From assembly GCA_029378245.1 (NCBI GenBank), contig JARKIF010000029.1:186001-250000 (forward strand): a DNA stretch of 64,000 nt, in the 5' to 3' direction. Position 1 is the first letter of the stretch. Every line of letters begins with the position of its first letter. Below the pieces are notes generated by a model. The model was not told where the DNA came from and did not search any database. It was given only the letters and a program-made list of their open reading frames with translations. Below, piece after piece: positions 21,102-31,489 of this stretch. Both the position numbers and the translations under genes were made by a program. This DNA is from Roridomyces roridus (Eukaryota; Basidiomycota; Agaricomycetes; Agaricales; Mycenaceae).

Positions 21102-22680
21102 TCACGGCGACGTACAATCTCCCCCGGGAGCCTCATCCTCGTTCCACTGATTGGCAGTCCACAATGCGCCACTAGAGTCGAGTTGTCAACATTTCAACCT
21201 CAGCACAGAAGGAAAGGGAAAGCGTACTTGTAGGTCACCACATTCCCTGACGTATAAACCGCCGATGCCGTCCACACCGAGGCTCCCGAGCAGCTTCCGT
21301 TCGCGCCTGTAGTTGTAGTCGAAGTCGTGCTTGAACTGGAAGTCTTGGTCGAGGTCTTAGACGGAGAGGTGGTGGTTTTGGTACTCGTGCTGGTCGAAGT
21401 CGTTGTCGTGCGGCTTGTGGTTGTAGTCGTGCTAGTTGTACTCTTACTGCTCGTAGTGGTCGAAATCGGAGGGGGAACTGAGGACCCCACGGGCCACGAA
21501 TCAGCCCGCACCGCAGCGATCCACGCGCTCGTCGCGTCTGGGTATTCCCATGTCATCGCTCCCGCACCTAGAAAGCATCAACGCTTCTGAAAAGAACGAA
21601 AGAGAAATAACACTCACTCCACCCCAGCGCCTTTGCCTGCCCCAAACAAGTGGCCAATGTGGCAGTGTCCATGAACCCATTACTCGCATCGGACGAGGCT
21701 GCAGGTTTCCCGATTACGAGCTTGTTCAGTGGTACACCACTCGCCGCAATTTGGAATAACGCGCTGTTGGGCCATTTGCTGGACGATGAATTGATGAGCC
21801 CTGTGCAGGTAGTGTATTCAGATGTCCCTTGATTATAGAACTGCATGGAGAGAAGACAGTTTGACGGACAGATAAAGACGAAGGGAAGAAACGCACCTGG
21901 ACATTGTACCAGTCGATCAGGCTCCCAACAGCTGCGTGGACGCCGAGGTAGCCGTTGTCGGGCCACAGGTTGGGGCTGAACCACGGTGCGACGGGCGCGT
22001 GGGTGAGGATGTACTGGCCCTGGGGAAGCAACCCGCGGAGAGTCTTGGTAAAGGTCGTCAGCCACGCGACTGCGGTGCCGGCCGTCTCGAGTGCTCCGAA
22101 GTCCTGCCGACGATAAGCACTCAAGATAGAGAAAATAGGAATAGAATATACCTCGTAGTCTACATCTACGCCATTGAGATCGTACGTCTTAACGAAATTG
22201 GCAATGTAGTTGGCGGCGGCGACTGGGTCATCACCGTCCGAGGTGGGGCTCACGGTCCCGCCGTAGGCGCTGACGATCAGGCTGATTCCGGCGGCAGCGT
22301 ACTCGGCCTTGATACTCGCACGGGTATCGTTGTCGATCGTGGCCCAAACGACGGCGTTGTCCTCCAGGGTGTTCGAGTAGATGAATGCGAGCGCGAATAC
22401 GCTGAAGCCCTGGATTTATCCGATTATGAGCATAGGAATGTACAAAGTCGAGAAAACTCGCCTCGACGGAGGAAGCCGCGGGGAGAGAGTCCCACGAGAT
22501 GTATTGGTCAAAGTAGGCGACCCACACAGGCGAGGTTGGTACTGCACGGGATGAGAGAATGAAGTCTCGCGCAATGGGGCTCAATCCTGCGGCGTCAGTA
22601 CTGTTGAAGGGCACGGCCTCAACGACCAAGAGGGCGAGAAGGGCGGAGAGAATAAAAGCCAGGGGGTGTAATTGAGCCAT
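21102..22680 (-). CDS. GH18 chitinase with C-terminal chitin-binding module
   Basis: Six exons (22680-22462, 22409-22152, 22103-21897, 21840-21618, 21567-21228, 21171-21102) give 438 aa. Residues 1-22 form a signal peptide (MAQLHPLAFILSALLALLVV). The GH18 barrel carries the active motif LNGVDVDYE with catalytic acid E159. Later strand signatures include YILTHAPVAPWF, LIDWYNVQFYNQG and SAGAMTWEYPDATSAW. A Ser/Thr linker of about 55 residues leads to a CBM5/12-type domain (SVWTASAVYTSGNVVTY, then NGALWTANQW). Secreted; expected to cleave beta-1,4-GlcNAc links in chitin. The first intron (22410-22461) starts GCGAGT, a GC-AG intron. The gene looks intact. Confidence 0.9.
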
Positions 22681-23008
22681 AGCAGGTGTAAGGGACCAGA
22701 AGCGCAGTCGACCCTTTTGAAGCTCCAGATAATCAAGCTTGCGATAGCGAAATTGGAGAGAAGCATGCATAATTCCGAGTTTTTGCAGTGTGGCAACAAC
22801 AGCGGAGGCGCTCCTTTCGAGAAACCTACCTCAGGGAGGCGACATGCTTGCATTCTTGTGCGGAGAATTCGGATGACTCTTGGTTTTGAATTCCCTCCTT
22901 GTCAGCTGCGAGTCAGGTGAGCTCGGTTAGGGATATCCACGGGGTAGAAGGATCGTCACCCATGTGTAGTCTTGCGATTCAATTGCTATCAGCTGCTCGA
23001 GGACGAGT
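22681..23008. other. chitinase upstream region
   Basis: No gene recognised. It contains the 5' flank of the chitinase gene and ends at the hAT-like miniature element. No clear TATA box was found. Confidence 0.4.
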
Positions 23009-23513
23009 TAGTGTTGCCGTGGCTCAGCTACAGCTGGCTCGGCTTGGGAAGCCATGTCAAGCCGTAAGCTGTGGCTTGCGGCTAAGCCACGGCTCCGGCT
23101 CAAAAGCACAGATCTCTCAGTATAGAGACATTGGAGCCCAGATGAACACCTGAATATCCACGTAGACCCTCCCTATCTGTGGTCGTGGCCAAGTCGTGGC
23201 CGTTGTCAAGGCGTTGGCACCGCTGTCGTTCCTGACAGGCGTCACATTCGTCACGGTTTCGTTGAAATTGGTACTTAAGTATTCCACACGTCCCAGCGCT
23301 CAAAACAGGAAGTAATCAGTGTGGCATGTATTTGCTGGAGCTATGGAAGTTATTTTGAGCCCACTGCGTTGTACCAAAATCCTCCAATCGGGCAATCCCC
23401 AAAATCCAGCCAAGCCGCGGCTTGATCAGCTGGCTGACAGCTGGCTATGACTGGCTTATTTTTGGCTTGGCTCACACGGCTAGCCAAAGCCAAGCCGAGC
23501 CGCGGCAACACTA
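23009..23513. mobile_element. hAT-like miniature element with GGCTTGG-word body
   Basis: The 505-bp segment begins TAGTGTTGCCGTGGCTCAG and ends with the inverse (GAGCCGCGGCAACACTA). The ends continue inward as long imperfect inverted repeats made of the words GGCTTGGC, GGCTCGG and AGCCGTGG. No coding potential. The 8 bases on each side do not match well, so no target duplication is seen. It shares its terminal words with the elements at 32239 and 48874. Confidence 0.65.
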
Positions 23514-25650
23514 GACCGTCATCGTAGCGAAACTATTTGATGTCAGCCGACATCATCTTCCTGTCCTGGACATTGCGGGTTTGTCCGTGCTTTGGTGGTT
23601 TCGTCCAACGTTTATGGGGCTCGACCTCCGCTGCACCGGCCTTCCCCGGCTTGTAAATTTGAGTTCCATACGGCCCAGAGAGCTCAGGAAAAATAAATTT
23701 ACGCTCAGCTACGGTTCAGTAGCGTCACCTTCGACCATTTTCCTTGTGATGTCTGATCTTGAGGTACACAAACGGCGGAATTGATTCTCCCGTTGATGAG
23801 TCGTGGATTCAACCACGGCTGAAATAAATCGAATTCATGTGACCTTTCAATCTAATCGGTTGATTAAACCAGTGAATAAGGAGATCAGAGAGTGCGGATC
23901 GCTCCCAGGATCGCGCACTAAGGCCGCCGACGCGTTTGAATGCCGCCCATCATTATTCACACACACATATCACGGCTACTATGCAAGTATCATGACAGCT
24001 CGGCCGCCATGCCGCCGAGTTCGAGTGCATGCAACGGCGCGGGGCCATTCAACATATTGGGACATTGGAAGGAATTCTATGCTGCATTTGCTAAAGGGAT
24101 ACCCATGGTTCAACTGGAATTTACATGAACTACGCACGAGTTGAACTCAGTCACTTGGATAGGAATCATGACATCTCGGAAAGTACTCGGAATGTCTCGG
24201 AAGCACAATGAATGGCATGGGCATGACCGCCGGTGGTTCACATCGAGTTCACATGCTCGGCATGACCGGCAGTGCTGATAGGAATATGAAAAGTCACTGC
24301 CGGCGGGTTTAGTCTGCCAGAATGTTCAGAAGGTTACTCGGCCGTTCCACGGCAAAACCAGGATACAAATCAGAGGAACATCCCCCGGCGGCGCTCTAGA
24401 GTACGATAGTGGATCAAGTTGATGTTAAACACGGAACAATGACAAGCCGTAGCCAGTATATTAGAAGGCATGTAAATTAGTGTAGGACAGTGAATCCCCC
24501 TCCCCTCTGTTGGCATAACATACGACCGAACTTCATTTTGACTGAGCTGTGGGATTATTGCAACGTCGGCTTGACTGCGCGTGCCCTGAAGTCCTTTTTG
24601 AGTTCGACCGTTCTCCAGCGCTGAGCTGTGAGCGCCCTGAGGTCCATTCCGGTTGGGCTGAGCTGTGGGTTCTCTGAGGTTACTGGAATTCGGTGTGGTT
24701 AAATTCGATTGGTTGCATACGACCGAGCTGTGGACGTCCTGAAGTCGAAAGACCGAGCTGTGGATATCCTGAAGTCCTCTGTGTGAATTAGTTGAATACC
24801 TACGGCAAGGTCAAGCATTGACGAAAGCCCAACTTTGGTGGTTGATTGCGGTAGTAGCTCTACGCTATAAAATACATTGGTTTTACCTGCTCGGAATATC
24901 CTTGTGTGATTTGAATTGACGGTCGATACGCCTGACCCACCTCCCTGAACACACACACACGGCATTGATTAGTGGTAGTTGGTTTTGGATTTGAGAGCTT
25001 GACATTGTCTAGCTCGTTGATTAGTCCGATTTCACTGCTGCACGTTGGTGCACCATTTCACCGTTGCCGGTCTTGATTATTGAATTGAGCTCACATGTCT
25101 TGTACCTACTAGGCTTGCTCTTGCACATATATTTCTGCGAGAAGAGGCACCAACACGGCCAACATCGCCCACAACTTAACCCGATCGGGACCAATTGATA
25201 CATAGCCGAACATAGCTCCGTTGACATGCCGGAAACTCCTTGGATGGTACTTGATTTCACCGGATGAGATGGTTTGAATCTCCTCGAGGGTCTCAAATCA
25301 TAAAGGGACAACATGCCGTGGTCCTAATCAGTTAACAGAAAAAGGCACCGTGACCTTGATTGGCATGTAGCGGCATCAGTCTAGAAGTTTGTGGCAGAGT
25401 GCATTGTACCACATGGCCCATTAAGCTGGATTTTATTTTTGGTGGATAGTTTGATGAAAAAGGGTCCTATTCCTCTGCAAGTCTTAAGCAATCCACTCAG
25501 CAGGGGTCGAGCTACATAAACACTGGACAGATTCACGATGTCGGTTGGACCGCATATGATTGATGGCTGGACAGGAAGCCGATGATAGGCGGGCAGGAAG
25601 CCGATGCCAAGCGAACATGAATATGATTCCGGCTGGGTATCATTGCCCTG
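23514..25650. other. gene-poor interval with a dispersed GAGCTGTGG motif
   Basis: No gene is supported. Between 24540 and 24780 the motif GAGCTGTGG followed by a CCTGAAGTCC-like word recurs five times at irregular 30-80 bp spacing. Around 24220-24310 the word CATGACCGGCAGTG-type appears twice; it also occurs near 18970 and 46630. The rest is AT-rich without features I can name. Confidence 0.4.
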
Positions 25651-26091
25651 CAGTGATGGCCAAGGGGCCCTATTTCGACCCCCACTGACCCATAGGGCCC
25701 TATTAGGCCCTATGGCCCTATAATAGGGCCTCCAGCATAGGCCCTATAATAGGGCCTCCAGCATAGGCCCTATTTCCAAAAAAGGAAATACTCCAAACAC
25801 CCACCAAACACCAGTGGTTGGTTCTTGGTTAGTTCATTTCCACAGCACTCTTCGACCTTTCAGCTGTCCATGGGCATGGATGGGCTCCCTGACCTTGCAG
25901 ACCATGTTCGTGTGCCCAGAGCCCCATCGGAGGAGGTGAAGAGGCTTCGGCGGCGTTTGATCCGGTTTTGATGGTATCAATAGGGCCTAGGTAGGGCCTA
26001 CCGCTGAAGGTCATGACCTGTAGGGCCCTATTTTAGGGCGTGGATAGGCCCTATCATGTAGGGCCCTATCCCCCCTAGACCATCACTGTCA
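25651..26091. mobile_element. hAT-like miniature element with AGGGCCCTA-word body
   Basis: The ends are CAGTGATGGCC on the left and the inverse GGCCTAG...CCATCACTG on the right. The interior is built from repeats of TAGGGCCCTA and ATAGGGCC in both orientations. Near-identical 8-mers flank it: TTGCCCTG at 25643-25650 and ATGCCCTG at 26092-26099, the second three bases beyond the terminal CACTG. An 8-bp duplication and CAGTG ends fit the hAT superfamily. Short frames inside are not genes. Confidence 0.6.
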
Positions 26092-26169
26092 ATGCCCTGT
26101 GGTGCGGACCGAAACTTGATGTCAGGGACAAAAAAGGAATGTCGGCTGACATTAAATGTACACGCGTCA

Positions 26170-27130
26170 TCGTAGAGTACGGTTGGGCTCGCCGTCCGGC
26201 GGAAGCTCATGGGATGAAGTATGGATTGGTCTATTCTGCCAGGGCTTTTATATTGTTGAGATTCCCGCTTTAAAGAACAGCGGGGCGGTCCGTAGAGCTA
26301 GTTGGTCGGGCTGGTGTTGCCGTTCCGAATGCCGTTAAATTTTGATTCCGCTTTAGGGAGTCACGACGCTCAATGAGTCGTTCCGCTCGATGGATCGACG
26401 ATGATGGTGTAGAGGATTCCCGGATTTCAAAATACGCGTAGGAGACACCACGCATTGGCCAATCGGGTCGATCAGGTTCAGAATAAGTAAACCGAACCAA
26501 AGATACGACCGCGGGAGCAGGACTCGTGCACTCAGGCACTGCCAGTGGAGTTGCACTTGAAAGCCCCGAAGAGGAAGACGGAGGGATTTGCTGGGAGGAG
26601 CCTCGAGACGAGAGGCAACATGAAAGTCGCGCGAAATTCGTCATCATCAGCCGCCGAGCAAACGGCGTTGGTGACCCGACGCCATGTGCGAACTCGGAGT
26701 CTCGGACAATGAAAAAGGCGGCTTCGAAAAGAGAAAGCGCCAGCGGGATTGAATAAGAACTCGAATCCAGATACAACCGACAAGAGAAGCGACCGGTGGA
26801 TGAGTAGCATGGGTAAGAAAAAGAACAAAAATGACCCAGCATCCAGTGAAAAAGATCCATCGAGGCAGTGAGGTCCATCGTCGATCGAGCGCGGTCGTGC
26901 CTGGGACTTTCCAGTCTTGATCGATATCGAGTCATCGACGCGGATGGCGGGTGGCGGGAAGGAGAAACGAAAGCTAAGACAGTAAAGCAGCCCAGAGCAA
27001 TTATCCGGTCCGAAAGCGTAGGATCTTGGGAGGTGGGCGCAGTTCAGAAGGAAGGATGGTGGTGGTCAGGAGCAAGGTGCGTTTGATGGGTGATGGGTGC
27101 AATGTAAATATGAATGTGCAATTGCAACAC
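26170..27130. repeat. duplicated segment: SDR gene 5' remnant plus unknown sequence
   Basis: From 26177 to about 26200 the sequence matches part of exon 6 of the SDR gene (51294-51320). At 26200 it jumps directly to that gene's start region (52293 onward), so most of the gene body is missing. From 26200 to 26420 it matches the SDR promoter (52293-52600), and from about 26420 to 27130 it matches 55080-55850. The last part is conserved between copies in no single clear reading frame, so I assign no gene. The arrangement shows the order the 52-56 kb locus had before it was interrupted. Confidence 0.75.
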
Positions 27131-27803
27131 TGAGTAACTCAAGCCACGCGCACGCAATATACCCGCAGGCCTCTTCGAGACCGATTTTTCTCTACCACAC
27201 TCGGGACTTGTCTCACGACCCGGAATGATTAGAGTCACCGTCACAAACAGAGAACGAGGACCAGGGCAGGGATGAGGGTGCGGGTGCTCGAAAGGGACCC
27301 TGAGCGGATGCATGGGCTCGGGTGACATCCAAATGATGCTGGCGACTTCAGCATGACCTTCCTCTCGAAGGGCTCATCGTCCCTCCGAGAGCGACACCTC
27401 GCATCGTGTGATGTGGTGTCCATGGAGGAGACGGAGGGTGAGCCATGAGCCAGGTGAGCTGCGGGCGAAGCGTAGCGCAGCAACACTTGGATGCTCTCTT
27501 CTGACAGGCACCTTCCCTCCTCTTCCGTGACGCCGTCACGCTGCGCCCTCGACTCGTGCCATGAGGCTACGTGCAGATCGTGAGGTTGCAGCCCGCGGAA
27601 GTCGAAATTCGATGCGTAGAGAATTTGGTGTGGGGCGGCGCGAGGAGCGACGAGGAGAGGCAGACAATGCTCGCATGGGAGAGGGTGTTCTCGGAGCAGG
27701 GCCAGTCTAAGGACAGCCCAAGTGGACGTGCAGGCTGCTCAGAGTTTCGAGTTAGTCTCATGGAGGTCCATGGCAGAGAATAAGCAGACGCACCTAGAAC
27801 AGA

Positions 27804-29119
27804 CACTGTGAAAAACGGAGCACGCGAATTTCACACTGACTCGTGGTGAACTTCGCATTTCACTCTTTTTTTGGGTGAACCCAAAATTTCACGGCATGGG
27901 GTGAAATTTTCTGTTCGCCTCATTCTCAGGTGAAATGAAAATCCACTATACCTTCTGAGTGAAATTCACCAAATATTTAAAGTTGGCCAGTATATGTATG
28001 TTAATTGAGTCTGCTACTACAAATCAATTGCTGTGTGTAGTGGGGCGGCGTCAGAGAGCACGCTACCTAGGCGAGGAGGTTGGCGAGGACGGCGAGGACG
28101 GCGAGTGGTGATGTGGAGCCAATGTGGAGCAGAATGACTTCATTATGATCCGGGTCACACCAGTCACATCGCTCCACCTCTTTGCACTTCACGCCCATCT
28201 CCGCGACAATGCCCTCTCCATTCTCTCCCCCATGACCCGTCCTGACAAGGAAAACACACACCCCACCCTCCCAGCGGCAGGCACCGTAAGGTGTCTGCTC
28301 GCTCTCAGTATACGCAAGATGCGAAGGCCACGGTGACACAACCTCTTTTGCAGAAGAAACAGCAGAAGGCCCTCAAGCAGCTTCAAACGAGGACTCTCTG
28401 ACCGTCGATTGCCCGGGGGACACGGAGCTGGTTCAGGAACTCCGTGGTGCGTGCTTCTATTCTCTTTCAGACCTCACATTCATGTGACGTATCCACAGCT
28501 GCTCTCGCTGCCGCCCGCAGATCCAACTCCGGCACCAACAGCCATGACAACGACGAAGAGGATAGCAACCAAACCGTGTTCCGTGGGTGTGGCCTTCTGG
28601 CTCCTCGTACGTCTACTCACCCTTTCTTTCTCCCGTAATCTCACTGTTGGTCAGCGCACTCTCCCAGCCAGTCATCTTCGCTTCTCTTCCACGTACGTCC
28701 TTCCGACCCTTGATGACACATTGATTAACTGTGGTTAAGCTCTCGATCGCCAAGGCTCGTTGCCCGAATTGACCCCCGATGGTTCCGAGGCGGGGGTAGC
28801 GCTGCGTGACCCGGCACCAGTAGCTTTCTTGTACATTCACTTCAATTCAAACAATTTTCACTGTACTTTTGGAGTGAAATTTTAAGTAGTTTGTGCGAGA
28901 TTTTCCCTTGTAATCCAGGTGATAGTCCAGTTCAAATCAAGTGAAATTCACCGAAACATCGGGTGAACGAGTGCAGTGAAAACACGTGTTTTGTTAGTGA
29001 AAGATTTCAACATGAAATTCGCCTTTTTGCGGTGAATTTCACTCAGTTCAAGCGCGAAATTCTCGTCCATTTGGGGTGAAAAAACCCTGTGAATTTCACT
29101 ACCTCCGGGGTCCACAGTG
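27804..29119. mobile_element. CACTA-like TIR element, 1316 bp, 3-bp target duplication
   Basis: The ends are CACTGTG...CACAGTG, with AGA on both sides (27801-27803 and 29120-29122). The second copy of the tandem duplication has the empty site with one AGA (35561-35563), so both ends and the 3-bp duplication are firmly set. Subterminal regions carry many GTGAAATTCAC-type words in both orientations. CACTG ends and a 3-bp duplication point to the CACTA/EnSpm group. Inside, about 28330-28600 (+), two spliceable pieces contain EDSLTVDCPGDTELVQELR and then a Ser/Asn-rich acidic stretch; this may be a captured gene fragment. No transposase is visible, so it is non-autonomous. Confidence 0.8.
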
Positions 29120-31489
29120 AGATGCCCTAAAGCTCTGCTGGGACCTCAATCAAGGTCATCCAGAAATCGATGCCCGTGCAAGGTACTGGACCTGCTCCCA
29201 GGTGAGTTGAAAAGGATTTTCAAGATGTATGACGGCCTTACGGAGAGGAACCGGAACCAGGAGTAGACGAAATGGCTCGAGTCACAGCGGCACAGTGAGA
29301 GACAGCCCTTGGTGGAGACTCATGGAACAGGAAGCCGGAGGAGCATAGCCGTGTAATATTCCAGGAGGCTTCATGAGCGTCGATGTGGGCTTGGGCTGCT
29401 GGTCTCTGTCGCTGCACGAATTCGCACGGAAAAGCAGAAGAGCAATTGCTCCCGAGCCATCAGATCGTGATGCGACACTTGAAGTCTCCCACCACCTTGC
29501 CACCTCGACTGCTTCACAGAATGAATCTATGCTCTCCTGTTCCTTGCTGCTCGACGAATCCAGACTGGGGAGTACTCTACATGCGAGATGAGCTGAAATC
29601 TCCGGACACTGCCCCAAATTTCTTGCGTGTCGAGAGCTAAATTTCAGCTTGGTGTCTGCTACCGCTACATACGACACTGCCAGTGCTCCTGGAAGCGACG
29701 ATGACAAGGCCTGCGGCATTTCATTTTCCCAAAATCTCTCGGCGGTAGGAATGGCGCCGGACTCGGAGGGACACCATGGTCTATTTTGAAGCCGATGCTA
29801 GAACCATTTTCAGCTGAGCGCTTGCTTCAACTGCTACAACATACTGCTTCCGCCAACCAGAAAAAATCTGGCCTGCAGCGAGGCGTTGGCCTGTTATTCA
29901 GACTTCTGCGCCAGAGGCACGGTGCGGTCTCAGGAACAAGCGTAAGCTATGCATTCCATTCCTTGAAATCTTCTCGAAATACCTCCTTCCCACAGACCTG
30001 ACAGCACCTATATAAACCACTATTCCACCGCTGTGACCACGGCTGTGCGTGCATCCCTCTCTCTTCCCGTCTCCCACCTCGCCCTCCCCCATGCAGTCCT
30101 TAGACTTGGGAAACCAGTCGCAAGTCAGCCTCCTCAGTTGGTGGTCAGACAGTAATCCCGGGCTCAACGGGCCCACAGTCAATCTGCACACCATGACCAA
30201 ACCACTTCTTCAGTTCATGTATCATCGTCAAGCTCTCGAATATATCGCGGTCAACGAAGACACTGCACTCACGGAGGCGATCCTGGATATATGCTCTTCA
30301 TACCTTGAGTGCGTGTATTATTTCCCGTGGTGCCGATCTATCGGATAAACGTTCCCAGATGCAAATATGTGGCGAGCAAGACCAAGGTCCGAGTCTTGTC
30401 GCACCTGAGCTCCCGGGCGCACTTCGACATGGATGCCCAAATGATAGTCGACTCCTCCGTGTTTTTCGAAATCCCGCAGCTCCTGGAGTCGCCACAGGCG
30501 CACATACGTCGGGAATCGTCTGAGCTGATGGCAACATTAGCTCGCAAGTCGGTGGTGGCACCGGAGGATTCATTGAACCGAATTGCCGAAAAGCTGGGAT
30601 TGTTGCTACGGTGAGATTCAACACTTCGATTTGCAACTGGCCGGTTTATTGATCTTCGCCCTTCAATAGCGATGATAATACAGCTGTCGTCGGATCGGCG
30701 GTCCATGCGCTAGTCCGGATAGTTGTCTGGCAGGAGTACGATGACGCTGCTATGGAAGACATCAACGACAGGACTGCCCTCAGTCTCCGTCCTTCATACC
30801 GTCAGTGCGTGCAGTCCTCTTTTGGGCACCAATCGATCCATAGACATTCACAGATCTAAACCTGGGCTCCTGGAATGAAGGTTGTGGTCTTGGAATGCCT
30901 AAGAGATCACATGCCAATATGGGAAATTGGCGCTCAGAGCCTACCTAATTCCTCCACATTCCGTGAAATCCCGCATCTTCTCAGATCATCGGATGCTGAA
31001 ATACGACTGGAGACGGCGAGGTGGATTACGCAGTTAACGCCCCACCGCTCGTTCGTCGTACCAACCAATATGTTGAACCAAGCGGTTGAAAAGTTGGAAT
31101 TGGCGCTGCAGTGAGTTCCGATGTTATTCCCTCAATGTCACTCTTGACCGATCGTCTTTGGCCAACCAATAGCGATCAGGATACCGTCATGGTCGAAGAA
31201 GTGCTCGAATCGCTAATCACCATCGCTTTCTGGTTGCCTGGCGCAGAATGTATCGTGGCGTGCGGTGTTCTTGAATATACGCAGGAACTTCTTGCATCGA
31301 CTCATCCCGGACTTGTGATCGGGGCAGCCAGGCTCATAGGCACCATAGCGGAATACTATTCAGAGGAGGCCTCCCTCATAGGATCTATGATCGAGAAGCT
31401 GAACTCCTTTGAAAAGATTGTGGTTCTTTTACAGTGAGCTCGGGCTCACACTTCTAGAAGGAGTCGGAAACTGGGTATGTAGGATGTGT

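Noticed and set aside
21327..21590. Val-rich plus-strand frame
   Set aside because: Antisense of the chitinase Ser/Thr linker.
25829..26210. Small minus-strand frames near the AGGGCCCTA repeats
   Set aside because: They read through palindromic element sequence.
26270..26935. 221-codon minus-strand frame
   Set aside because: The second copy of the same sequence (55.1-55.85 kb) breaks this frame with indels, so conservation does not support coding.
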